Notes: a model not told the origin generated them from the sequence alone. 32,668 bases of DNA from Syntrophomonadaceae bacterium (GCA_012718855.1 JAAYBS010000045.1:1-32668), one strand, 5' to 3'; positions 18,458-27,958 are shown, numbered from the stretch's first letter. A program made the numbers and translations.

Positions 18458-18477
18458 AGATATAAATGCATATATCT
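18458..18477. promoter_or_regulatory. candidate LysR-type operator in the lysR/topB divergent region
   Basis: AGATATA-AATGCA-TATATCT perfect 7-bp inverted repeat, 74 nt upstream of the lysR start; fits an ATA-N-TAT LysR-like pattern. Confidence 0.35.
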
Positions 18478-18584
18478 ATTTCCTTAAAGTTATTGTCTAT
18501 TCGCAGTATATATTATTAATAACTATATAATCCGCTATAATGTAATAAGTTTGATTGCAGTTTTTAATATAAAGAGGTGAAAAC

Positions 18585-20642
18585 ATGAAGTCTCTGGTAC
18601 TGGCTGAAAAGCCCAGCGTTGGTCGGGAAATAGCCCGGGTACTTAAGTGTAATAACAAAGCCAAAGGTTATATAGAAGGTAATAACTATGTAGTTACCTG
18701 GGCACTTGGACATCTGGTAACTTTGGCTGAGCCTGATAATTATGACAGCAAATATAAACAATGGCGTATGGAGGATTTACCCATGCTGCCTGAAAAGATG
18801 AAACTAAAAGTTATTAAACAAACTTCTCATCAATATCAGGTGGTTAAAAATCTGATGAACCGAAACGATATCAATGAATTGATTATTGCTACTGATGCAG
18901 GCAGGGAAGGGGAATTGGTAGCCCGCTGGATCATGGATATGGCCAAATGGAAAAAACCCTTTAAAAGGTTATGGATATCATCCCAGACAGACCAGGCCAT
19001 CCGGGATGGATTTTCCAATCTGCAACCGGGTCCAGTTTATAATAACTTATACGATGCGGCAGTTTGCAGAGCCGAAGCAGATTGGCTGATTGGCCTGAAT
19101 GTAACCCGTACCCTGACCTGTAAATTTAATGCACAGCTTAATGCGGGACGTGTACAGACTCCGACTTTGGCACTTATAGTTAACCGGGAAGCCGAGATCA
19201 AAAAATTTAAACCGGTTGACTATTGGACCATACGGGCAGATTTTGGTGACTATTTTGGTGACTGGCGCGGCAATAAAGATGGTAAAATTAACGACTACAC
19301 AAAAGCACAGGAATTGGAAGCAAAATTTAAAGGCCAGCCAGGAATTATAAAAGATATAAAGACGGAGACTAAAAGTGAACCGCCTCCGCTGGCTTATGAT
19401 CTGACTGAATTACAGCGGGATGCAAATCGTCGTTACGGATGGTCGGCTCAAAAAACTTCTTCAGTATTACAGGACTTATATGAACAGCATAAGCTGGTTA
19501 CTTATCCTCGTACTGACTCCCGTTATATAACCAACGATATTGTCCCCACCCTGGGTATTCGTTTAAAAGCTATGGGGGTTGGACCTTATATGTCATTGGT
19601 CAAACCTTTATTGGGCAAAACCTTGAAACCGGGAAAACGTTTTGTGGATGACAGCAAAGTAACTGATCATCATGCTATTATTCCAACTGAACAACCCCTG
19701 AATTTATCTGTATTGAATGAAGATGAAAAGCGTCTCTATGATTTAATTGCCCGTCGTTTCATAGCTGTATTATATCCGCCGTTTAAGTATGACCAGACAA
19801 CTATCATTACTGAAATTGCCGGAGAAAAGTTTATTTCACGAGGAAAAGTTATAACGGATCGGGGATGGCGAGCCATACAAGCTGGCATTTCAGATAAAGA
19901 GAATGCCGATTCTGATGCAGAACCTGAACAAACTCTATCGCAGCATTCCATTAACGAACAGCTGGCTGTAAAAAAGATTAAGATAAACAATCACAAAACC
20001 AAACCACCAGCCCGTTATACGGAAGCCACCCTGCTGACGGCTATGGAACACAGCGGAAAATTTATAGAAGATGAAGAGTTACGCGAATCAATTAAAGGCA
20101 GCGGTTTGGGGACTCCAGCCACGAGGGCAGAAATAATTGAAAAGTTGATTCGAACCAGTTATATAGAAAGACATGGTAAGGAACTAATCCCAACTTCTAA
20201 GGGAATACAACTGGTTGACCTGGTTCCAACCGCATTGCGCTCACCGGAACTTACTGCCCAATGGGAACAGAGATTGACCAATATTTCTCGGGGCAAGGAA
20301 AAGAAAACTGTGTTTATTGCAGATATTCGCCAGGATACTATTGATTTGGTCAATGTAATAAAAACTGATACCAGTAGTTATCGAGCTGACAATGTTTCTA
20401 AAACCAAATGTCCCGCCTGTGGCAAAAATATGCTGCTCGTAAACGGCAAACGTGGAAAGGTGCTGGCCTGTCCGGATAGAAACTGTGGATATCGCCAGGA
20501 GGAGAATGAAGATATTTTCTCCCGCAAAGGAAATAGCCGTGCCACGCAAAGATTGATTGCCCAGTATAGTGATCAGGAAGAACTGGGAACCAGTCTGGGT
20601 GAAAAACTCAAAGCAGCTATGGAAAAGAAAAACTCAGGCTGA
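18585..20642 (+). CDS. topB: DNA topoisomerase III
   Basis: 'LVLAEKPSVGREIARVL' TOPRIM, 'LITYPRTDSRY'-type active site ('LVTYPRTDSRYIT'), C-terminal zinc ribbon 'CPACGKNMLLVNGKRGKVLACPDRNCGY'. Confidence 0.95.
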   Translation: MKSLVLAEKPSVGREIARVLKCNNKAKGYIEGNNYVVTWALGHLVTLAEPDNYDSKYKQWRMEDLPMLPEKMKLKVIKQTSHQYQVVKNLMNRNDINELIIATDAGREGELVARWIMDMAKWKKPFKRLWISSQTDQAIRDGFSNLQPGPVYNNLYDAAVCRAEADWLIGLNVTRTLTCKFNAQLNAGRVQTPTLALIVNREAEIKKFKPVDYWTIRADFGDYFGDWRGNKDGKINDYTKAQELEAKFKGQPGIIKDIKTETKSEPPPLAYDLTELQRDANRRYGWSAQKTSSVLQDLYEQHKLVTYPRTDSRYITNDIVPTLGIRLKAMGVGPYMSLVKPLLGKTLKPGKRFVDDSKVTDHHAIIPTEQPLNLSVLNEDEKRLYDLIARRFIAVLYPPFKYDQTTIITEIAGEKFISRGKVITDRGWRAIQAGISDKENADSDAEPEQTLSQHSINEQLAVKKIKINNHKTKPPARYTEATLLTAMEHSGKFIEDEELRESIKGSGLGTPATRAEIIEKLIRTSYIERHGKELIPTSKGIQLVDLVPTALRSPELTAQWEQRLTNISRGKEKKTVFIADIRQDTIDLVNVIKTDTSSYRADNVSKTKCPACGKNMLLVNGKRGKVLACPDRNCGYRQEENEDIFSRKGNSRATQRLIAQYSDQEELGTSLGEKLKAAMEKKNSG

Positions 20643-20839
20643 CCACTGGTCTTGGAAAGCCCCTATGTGGCCACTACTGCCAGAAGGCATAAAGGCCACA
20701 GAAGAACTATCCCCATGTGGCTCCTAAAGCAACAAAATGCCGCTTTGGCTTCCCTTTCCGAACAGCCGATCCGGCTTGCAAAGCGTGAAAGAGATCGCTC
20801 GTACACGGCATGATGCTTCGATAGAAGCGATGATGGGGT

Positions 20840-21268
20840 TTACTTTTCGGTGCGAAGCGTCATGCAGGTGCTGGTGGCAAACGCAACCAGATTCCCAGCC
20901 TCATCGAATACCTCGCACTGAGCCAGGCCGATTTTCCCGCCGGAACGAAGGGTTTTGCCAACAAACCGCAGCATTCCCTGCCGGACAGGCCTCAGGAAAT
21001 TTACCTTTACTTCGATGGTTGTGTAGAATTCTCCTTGATTGAGGGTTGTTAAATAGGCCGAGGCCATAGCGGCGTCCGCTACCGTAGTAATGATCCCGCC
21101 CTGCACCATACCGGCCGGATTCGTATGTTCAGTCTGCGCTTCATATTCCAGTGTGACTTCGCCGACCCGAAAATCCGTCGCCCTGAAGCCCAGAAGATCG
21201 GCAACCGGCGCTGTTGGCATCTGTCCTTGTTTCGCAAGTTCAAGATAATACATTTCCTTTACCTCCAA
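20840..21268 (-). CDS. PaaI-family hotdog-fold acyl-CoA thioesterase
   Basis: 'HTNPAGMVQGGIITTVADAAMASAYLTTL', 'TTIEVKVNFLRPVRQGMLRFVGKTLRSGGKIGLAQCEVFDEAGNLVAFAT'. Confidence 0.88.
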   Translation of the reverse strand: MEVKEMYYLELAKQGQMPTAPVADLLGFRATDFRVGEVTLEYEAQTEHTNPAGMVQGGIITTVADAAMASAYLTTLNQGEFYTTIEVKVNFLRPVRQGMLRFVGKTLRSGGKIGLAQCEVFDEAGNLVAFATSTCMTLRTEK

Positions 21269-21374
21269 TAACGATCTTTCGACATTACGTTCAACCGGTT
21301 TTTTTATCCATTTGAAAACATTTACATCCTTCGCTTCCTTTGATTAGATGGCGCAGCGATAGGCCTGCCGCCAC

Positions 21375-21392
21375 TATTTACTAGTTGGTAGA
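21375..21392. promoter_or_regulatory. candidate TetR operator upstream of the thioesterase
   Basis: Imperfect palindrome CTATTTACTAGTTGGTAG, sharing the ACTAGT centre with the site upstream of the tetR gene. Confidence 0.45.
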
Positions 21393-21414
21393 TACCTTAA
21401 AAAAACGTCCTATT

Positions 21415-21975
21415 TCAGGGTTTTAAAATCTGTCTCATCAACACATCGATCACTGATTTTCGGAGGTCTTCCTTTAAAGCCCGCGAATACTGCAGCGCAC
21501 CTTTTAGCGACGTCAGCATCAGTGCGGCGTATTCTCTCGCGGTGCCTTTGAACTCGAACACGCCCTCATCCAGTCCCTGCTGCAGAATCGCGGTCAGACT
21601 GTCGAGTTCGAGTGCGGAAAGCCGCTGCAATTCGGCTTTCATCGCTTCAGGGATGACATTATACGCGGCTTGAAGCGAGGAAACCGGGCAGATCATTTCG
21701 CCCGGATTACTAATAAGAACCGCCTTAACATATAGAGACAGCATTTCGGTTGGGCTTTGACGCTGTGCAATGATTGCATTCAGCAACTGACTGCGCTCGC
21801 CAACCATCTTCAGCACGGCTATTCCGAGATCTTCCTTGCTGGGAAAATAGTAATGAATACTCGCCTTCGTAATACCCACTATTTCGGAAAGATCGCTATA
21901 GCTGAAGCTGTCGAACCCCGACTGCTGGATTAGTTGTAAAGCGGTATCAAGAATTTGCTGCCGTTTGTTTTCCAT
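21415..21975 (-). CDS. TetR/AcrR family transcriptional regulator
   Basis: 'RQQILDTALQLIQQSGFDSFSYSDLSEIVGITKASIHYYFPSKEDLGIAVL' N-terminal HTH. Confidence 0.93.
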   Translation of the reverse strand: MENKRQQILDTALQLIQQSGFDSFSYSDLSEIVGITKASIHYYFPSKEDLGIAVLKMVGERSQLLNAIIAQRQSPTEMLSLYVKAVLISNPGEMICPVSSLQAAYNVIPEAMKAELQRLSALELDSLTAILQQGLDEGVFEFKGTAREYAALMLTSLKGALQYSRALKEDLRKSVIDVLMRQILKP

Positions 21976-21989
21976 GCCTTTATACTAAT

Positions 21990-21999
21990 CTACTAGTAG
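21990..21999. promoter_or_regulatory. candidate TetR autoregulatory operator
   Basis: Perfect 10-bp palindrome CTACTAGTAG, 14 nt upstream of the tetR ATG. Confidence 0.45.
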
Positions 22000-22057
22000 G
22001 ATGGTTTGCAAGCGCTTTTTTTCGTCCTTTTTCAGTGGTCTCGGACGGTTCTACTGG

Positions 22058-23488
22058 TCAGATTTTACTGCGTTTATAACCACGTACGTTTTGTTCTAAT
22101 AGTTCACCTAATTGGAATATGGCGTCCTCATTGCCTGTCCGACTGATAATCTGCAAACCAATAGGAAGACCGTCATCGTCAACCCCGACTGGAATTATAA
22201 GGGCGGGAAGTCCCCAGGCGTTTACAAAAGCCACAAAAGGTAAATACCGTTTGAAAGAAAAGGTAAGGGAAAATATTTCATCAATTACTTTCCCGTGGGG
22301 TGGTGCTGCTCGATGATAGACGGGGAGAATCAGAAGTCGGTTTTCAAAATAGTCGTCTAAAGCTCGGTCCCCCTGAGTTAAAAATCTTTCTATTTGAGCA
22401 AGTTTGCGCTTACCAGGGTTACTAATTCGTGCTGCCACTAATACCCAGGTAAAATAACGATGATAATCTGATGAGTTAAACATTCTTTCGAGGCAATACT
22501 CTTTAAGCGGGTAAAGCGCTTTTCCTCCGGCAGCAATTTCTTCCATTTCACGGCTACCACCAATCGCCATAAGGCTCTGCCAAAGTTCCGCTGATTCTTT
22601 TAGGTAGGGTGGCTGTTCATCAACTACAGGAAAATCAGCTGACAAGATAGTGCTGACTTTTGTTATAGCTCTTCCGGTACCAGGATTAACCGGATAAAAA
22701 AGACTTTGACGGGGGATGACTATCGTAAACTGACTGATATCCTTTTTATCGGGTTCTTTAAAAGCCACAATATCATTAATCAGACGGGCATCCCTAACAG
22801 ATTTAGCCAAAGCACCTATTCCCTCCATACGTGCCTTTAATGGATGAGTCTGAAAGGGGAAATGTCCAACCAGAGATGCTTGACCGTTTCCAGTTTTAAA
22901 GCCAATTACCCCGTTAAAATGACTGGGAAAACGAATAGAACCGCCAATGTCTGAACCTAATCCGACAGCAGCACCTCCGGATGCTATCAGGGCACCTTCA
23001 CCGCCGCTGGAACCGCCTGTTGTCCTATCGAGACCCCAGGGGTTATTAGTTCGCCCATATAATTTATTATCAGTTTCCTGGCAGTAACATAGTACCGGAG
23101 TATTGGTTTTACCTAAAATAATAGCCCCTTCTCTTTTCAAGCTGGCTACCGCATCTGCATCTCTAGTTTCAACCAGGTTTTTACGATTGGGAAGTCCTGC
23201 GGTAGTTTTCATACCGGCTACATGAAAAGATTCTTTCATACTGATAGGTACGCCAAACAGACGACCTTTTGCATCTATGGGACTGGAACGTAAAATATCA
23301 TCAGCTGTTTTTGCTTCCAGACGGGCTTCCTCAAATCTATCTTCCACCAGACAATTAACCCTGGGGTTAATCTTTTTTAATCTATTAATATATGTTTCCG
23401 TAACTTCAAATGATGACAGTTCACCTTGTTTTATCTTTTCAGCAATACTGGTCGCATCCATATCAAGAATGAAAGGCATGATAGTCAC
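22058..23488 (-). CDS. amidase (amidase signature family, GatA-like)
   Basis: 'GVPISMKESFHVAGMKTTAGL', 'GRTNNPWGLDRTTGGSSGGEGALIASGGAAVGLGSDIGGSIRFPSHFNGVIGFK' (Ser-cisSer-Lys triad region). Confidence 0.93.
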   Translation of the reverse strand: MTIMPFILDMDATSIAEKIKQGELSSFEVTETYINRLKKINPRVNCLVEDRFEEARLEAKTADDILRSSPIDAKGRLFGVPISMKESFHVAGMKTTAGLPNRKNLVETRDADAVASLKREGAIILGKTNTPVLCYCQETDNKLYGRTNNPWGLDRTTGGSSGGEGALIASGGAAVGLGSDIGGSIRFPSHFNGVIGFKTGNGQASLVGHFPFQTHPLKARMEGIGALAKSVRDARLINDIVAFKEPDKKDISQFTIVIPRQSLFYPVNPGTGRAITKVSTILSADFPVVDEQPPYLKESAELWQSLMAIGGSREMEEIAAGGKALYPLKEYCLERMFNSSDYHRYFTWVLVAARISNPGKRKLAQIERFLTQGDRALDDYFENRLLILPVYHRAAPPHGKVIDEIFSLTFSFKRYLPFVAFVNAWGLPALIIPVGVDDDGLPIGLQIISRTGNEDAIFQLGELLEQNVRGYKRSKI

Positions 23489-23498
23489 TCCATTTCAA

Positions 23499-23525
23499 AT
23501 ATATTGGGTTATATCGCCAATATAT
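23499..23525. promoter_or_regulatory. candidate operator: 9-bp perfect inverted repeat upstream of the amidase
   Basis: ATATATTGG-GTTATATCG-CCAATATAT, immediately upstream of the amidase start (minus strand) in the divergent intergenic region. Confidence 0.4.
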
Positions 23526-23654
23526 CATATATACTATAGATAAGGTTTAATTTGATGATAAATTAATTAATTGGATAATCTTATCAGGTTTTACTTGACC
23601 TGAGTTTGATAGTGTATTAAACATAAGTAAAAGGGAATCGGAGGGGACTATAAT

Positions 23655-24443
23655 ATGAGTAATAAAACCGTATCGGTGGAAAAAGACGGACATGTACTGT
23701 TAATTGGCATGAATCGACCGGAAAAACGTAATGCTCTTAGTCTGGACATGTACTGGGAAGTAGCGGCTGCTTATGGTGAGCTGCATAATGATCCGGAATT
23801 ACGCTGTGGTTTGTTGTTTGCCCATGGTGATCATTTTACGGCCGGTCTGGATTTGGTGCAGTGGGCAGGTGTATTTGCCGAAGGTAAATTTCCGGATTTA
23901 CCGGAAGGTTTTATTGACCCATTCGGCCTGGATGAAGACAAACGTCTGAGCAAACCTCTGGTAATGGCTGCACAGGGAATTTGTTATACTATTGGTTTTG
24001 AATTTTTGCTGGCAACTGATGTAAGAGTTGCGGCCTCTGATCTTCGTCTGGGGCAGATTGAGGTAACCCGCGGCATTTATCCGGTAGGTGGTGCAACCGT
24101 TCGTATGTATCAGGAAATGGGATGGGGTAATGCCATGCGTTATCTATTAACCGGTGATGAAATATCTGCTCAGGAAGCTTATCGCATGGGTCTGGTTCAG
24201 GAAGTCACTGAGCCGGGTAAGCAATTTGACCGGGCACTGGAGATTGCAAAACGCATATCCATGCAGGCTCCGCTGGGAGTTCAAGCTGCATTACGCTCGG
24301 CCCGCATTGCCAGAGTAGAAGGGAACAAAGCAGCTTTAGCCCAACTTATGCCAGATATTATGCCTATCATGAAAAGTGAGGATGCTGCCGAAGGAGTTCA
24401 GGCATTTATAGAACGACGTCAGGCTAACTTCAAGGGGCGGTAA
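23655..24443 (+). CDS. enoyl-CoA hydratase/isomerase (crotonase) family protein
   Basis: 'VLLIGMNRPEKRNALSLDMYWEV', 'GDHFTAGLDLVQW', 'PLVMAAQGICYTIGFEFLLATDVRVAASDLRLGQIEVTRGIYP'. Confidence 0.92.
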   Translation: MSNKTVSVEKDGHVLLIGMNRPEKRNALSLDMYWEVAAAYGELHNDPELRCGLLFAHGDHFTAGLDLVQWAGVFAEGKFPDLPEGFIDPFGLDEDKRLSKPLVMAAQGICYTIGFEFLLATDVRVAASDLRLGQIEVTRGIYPVGGATVRMYQEMGWGNAMRYLLTGDEISAQEAYRMGLVQEVTEPGKQFDRALEIAKRISMQAPLGVQAALRSARIARVEGNKAALAQLMPDIMPIMKSEDAAEGVQAFIERRQANFKGR

Positions 24444-24594
24444 TCTATTCATTTATCAAAAACTTCATCAGATGAGATATAATTATATTTAAAATGACGG
24501 GGGACTGCGACAAGGATAACTTGACCGGTTCCCTGAATGTTTATTGAATGCGATAACACGGCAGTTTAATTATTATCATCCCGGAGGATAATAT

Positions 24595-26046
24595 ATGTTA
24601 CCGGAAAACTTATGGTTAGTATTAGTTGATATCGTTTTAATAATCAATTTCTTGCTGATAATACTGGTAGTTATTTTTGAACGCCGTAATCCGATGGGGA
24701 CATTATCCTGGATATTGCTGCTGGTATTCATTCCCTTGCTGGGATTTTTAATGTACATATTTTTAGGGCAAAATCTACGCCGCAAAAAAATATTCTATTT
24801 AAAGGAAGAAGAAGAACGCATAGTAATTCCCATGGTAGCCTGGCAGGACGCCAGTCTTTATCACCAAAGCATGGAATTTAATGATCCCAGGGTAGCAGAA
24901 TATCAGGATTTGATTCGTATGCTTCTGGCTAGCAGCCATTCTTTAATTAGTCAGGATAATCAGGTGGAAATATTTCATAATGGAATTGATCTGTTTGACA
25001 GTATGATTAATGACATTAAAAATGCCAGAGATTATATCCACATGCAGTATTTCATAATTCGAAATGATAATCTGAGCAGAAATATAGTTAATATTTTGGC
25101 CGAAAAAGCTGCTCAGGGCGTAGAAGTAAAAATACTTTATGATGGCATGGGCTGTATTGCACTACCTAGAAATTTCTTTGACCAACTGCATAAAAATGGA
25201 GGACAAACGGTCTCCTTTTATCCACCATTTTTGCCCTACATTAATCAGCGTATTAATTATCGTAATCACCGTAAAATAAGTGTTATTGATGGCAAGATTG
25301 GATATGTTGGCGGGTTTAATATTGGTGACGAATACCTGGGGTTGTCCAAAAAACTGGGTTATTGGCGAGATATTCATTTGAAAATCGAAGGTTCTGCGGT
25401 TGACGGGTTGGAAATGAGATTTTTACTTGATTGGCGTTATGCTGCCCGTGACCCTTTGCCTCAAGTGGCCCGATATTTTTCGTCACGACCTGCAGGAGAA
25501 AGTGCGATACAAATAGTTGCCAGTGGGCCGGATACTACTTATCCCTCCATAAAAAATGGCTATTTGAAACTCATCAATAAAGCCCAACGAAATATTTTTA
25601 TTGAAACTCCATATTATATTCCTGACGAAAGTATTCAGGAAGCCCTCAAGATTGCTGCCTTATCAGGAGTGGATGTGCGTCTGATGATTCCATACAAACC
25701 TGATCATTACTATGTTTACTGGGCATCACTTTCCTATATAGGAGAACTTTTAAAGGCTGGAGTTCGTTGTTATCGTTATAAGCGCGGATTTCTGCACAGT
25801 AAAATGGTGGTCATTGATGGATTTGCCTGTTCAGTAGGTTCAGCTAATATGGATATTCGCAGTTTCCAATTAGACTTTGAGGTAAATGCCTTTATTTATG
25901 ACGAACAAATCAGTTCCTATCTGGAAGAAGAATTTTTACGAGCTATCAATCTTAGTGAAGAAATAACTCCGCAAATATATGCCAACCGCTCATTATATAA
26001 CCGCTTCAAAGAAGGATTTTTCCGCCTGTTTTCACCTTTATTTTAA
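24595..26046 (+). CDS. cls: cardiolipin synthase
   Basis: Two N-terminal TM segments and two HKD motifs: 'HRKISVIDGKIGYVGGFNIGDEY' and 'HSKMVVIDGFACSVGSANMDIRS'. Confidence 0.94.
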   Translation: MLPENLWLVLVDIVLIINFLLIILVVIFERRNPMGTLSWILLLVFIPLLGFLMYIFLGQNLRRKKIFYLKEEEERIVIPMVAWQDASLYHQSMEFNDPRVAEYQDLIRMLLASSHSLISQDNQVEIFHNGIDLFDSMINDIKNARDYIHMQYFIIRNDNLSRNIVNILAEKAAQGVEVKILYDGMGCIALPRNFFDQLHKNGGQTVSFYPPFLPYINQRINYRNHRKISVIDGKIGYVGGFNIGDEYLGLSKKLGYWRDIHLKIEGSAVDGLEMRFLLDWRYAARDPLPQVARYFSSRPAGESAIQIVASGPDTTYPSIKNGYLKLINKAQRNIFIETPYYIPDESIQEALKIAALSGVDVRLMIPYKPDHYYVYWASLSYIGELLKAGVRCYRYKRGFLHSKMVVIDGFACSVGSANMDIRSFQLDFEVNAFIYDEQISSYLEEEFLRAINLSEEITPQIYANRSLYNRFKEGFFRLFSPLF

Positions 26047-26052
26047 GCCTGT

Positions 26053-27882
26053 TTATTTGCTTTTTGAGCGGCGGGTTTTACCAATAGAGGGTTTGAAGTT
26101 AGTATCTTTAACCAGTGCCTGACGTGAACTGCCAATCAAATCAGATCGTCCGGATTTTACCAAAGCCTCGCGCACTAATGTTTTGTTTTTGGGATCACGA
26201 TACTGCAGTAAAGCGCGTTGTGCTTTACGTTCCCATGTATCCCGGGGAATATATACTTCCTGGTTGTTGAGTGGATTAATACCGGTATGATACATACTGG
26301 TTGATATAGTCATAGGCGTCGGAGTAAAATTTTGCACCTGTTCAGGATGATACTGAAAATGATCCCGCAAAAATTCCGCTAGTTCAACACTCTCGTCCAG
26401 GGTGCTGCCCGGATGTGCAGATATAAAATATGGGATTAAATACAGGTCCTTCTTTAGTTTGTTTTTTGTCTGTTTAAAAGCCGATATGAATTGCATATAT
26501 TCTTTTTTGCCTGGTTTAGCCATAAGGGAAGTAACTGCCGGGGAAATATGCTCCGGAGCAATTTTTAACTGTCCGCCTACATGATATTTGCATAAGTCAT
26601 GTAAATATTGACCGGAGGTATCCTTCAGAACCAAATCATAACGAACTCCGGAAGCTACACGAATATGTTTAATCTGACTTATGTTCCGCAACTTTTTCCA
26701 TAGTTTAATCGAGGGAGTATGGTCAGTTTGCAGGTTGGAGCAAACATTTGGATACAGGCAGCTTATACGATTGCATTTTTTACACTTGTCGGGGTTTTTA
26801 CCCTTCATTCCGTACATATTGGCTGATGGCGCACCGACATCAGGAATAACACCTTTAAAATCAGGATGTTGCGTAAAGGTTTCGGCTTCTTTTACCAGTG
26901 AATCTATGCTGCGACTCTGAATATACTTTCCCTGATGGATAGCCAGCGAACAAAAAGCACAGCCCCCAAAACAACCCCGATGAGTTACCAGAGAAAACTG
27001 GACAGACTCCAGAGCCTTGATTCCTCCGCTTTTATCATACATCGGATGAGATTGGCGCATAAACTGGCTGGAATATATGCGGTCTATTTCAGCGGTGGTA
27101 AGAGGCAATGGCGGAGGATTCATAACTACCCAGCGCACACCATGTTTTTGTGCCAAGGGGGGAGAGGAGTAGGGATTATTATGCTGGTATATTAATCGGG
27201 TACTACGGGAAAAAGCCTGCTTGTTGCCAGCAACCTCTTCATATGCCGGTAACTCAAGTGGCGAAGAGGGTAAGGTTGAACTCATATAGCCGGTACCGGG
27301 CAGGGAAGTTAAGTTTTTAATCTCATTGCCATTTTCAAGGTACTGGGCAATTTTCAGCAGGGTATATTCTCCCATGCCATAAACCAGTAAATCAGCTTTA
27401 CTGTCCGATAAAATAGAGCGTCTCACTTTATCTGCCCAGTAATCATAATGAGCTAACCGGCGTAGACTGGCTTCTACTCCGCCAATAATTATCGGAACAT
27501 CTGGAAAAGCCTCACGGAGTCTATTAGTATAAACAATGGTAGGACGATCCGGTCTTAAACCCGCTTCGCCTCCAGGTGAATATAAATCCTGATTACGCTT
27601 CTTCTTGTCGGCAGTATAATGATTCACCATGGAATCCATATTACCGGCAGAAACTCCAAAGAATAAGCGGGGTTTTCCCAGGGAAAGAAAATCATCCAGT
27701 TTGGTCCAATCAGGTTGTGCGATAATTCCAACCCGATAGCCATATGACTCTAAAAATCTTCCTAATATAGCAGATGCCCATGCCGGGTGATCGACATAGG
27801 CATCCCCACTAACCATAATTATATCCAGGGTATCCCAATTTCTATGTTTAAGGTCTGATTTGCTTACGGGTAAAAATTCCAT
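26053..27882 (-). CDS. YgiQ family radical SAM protein
   Basis: 'VTHRGCFGGCAFCSLAIHQGKYIQSRS' CxxxCxxC-type radical SAM; 'DAYVDHPAWASAILGRFLESYGYRVGIIAQPDW' N-terminus typical of YgiQ/UPF0313. Confidence 0.94.
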   Translation of the reverse strand: MEFLPVSKSDLKHRNWDTLDIIMVSGDAYVDHPAWASAILGRFLESYGYRVGIIAQPDWTKLDDFLSLGKPRLFFGVSAGNMDSMVNHYTADKKKRNQDLYSPGGEAGLRPDRPTIVYTNRLREAFPDVPIIIGGVEASLRRLAHYDYWADKVRRSILSDSKADLLVYGMGEYTLLKIAQYLENGNEIKNLTSLPGTGYMSSTLPSSPLELPAYEEVAGNKQAFSRSTRLIYQHNNPYSSPPLAQKHGVRWVVMNPPPLPLTTAEIDRIYSSQFMRQSHPMYDKSGGIKALESVQFSLVTHRGCFGGCAFCSLAIHQGKYIQSRSIDSLVKEAETFTQHPDFKGVIPDVGAPSANMYGMKGKNPDKCKKCNRISCLYPNVCSNLQTDHTPSIKLWKKLRNISQIKHIRVASGVRYDLVLKDTSGQYLHDLCKYHVGGQLKIAPEHISPAVTSLMAKPGKKEYMQFISAFKQTKNKLKKDLYLIPYFISAHPGSTLDESVELAEFLRDHFQYHPEQVQNFTPTPMTISTSMYHTGINPLNNQEVYIPRDTWERKAQRALLQYRDPKNKTLVREALVKSGRSDLIGSSRQALVKDTNFKPSIGKTRRSKSK

Positions 27883-27958
27883 TGGTATTTAGTCCAATCA
27901 ATATAATTATGGATGACCACCCCGGCTGATTTTTATGTCACCCCATTACCGCATTACT

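Noticed and set aside
20241-20549. 102-aa minus-strand ORF within topB
   Set aside because: Antisense to the topB zinc-ribbon region; spurious.
20737-21042. 101-aa plus-strand ORF in the GC-rich island
   Set aside because: Antisense to the well-supported PaaI thioesterase; Arg/Ser/Pro-rich composition typical of spurious ORFs in GC-rich DNA.
20643-22057. Island as an insertion sequence
   Set aside because: No transposase or integrase ORF, no target-site duplication seen, and only a 7-bp edge repeat that could arise from stop-codon context; kept only as a possible acquired cassette.
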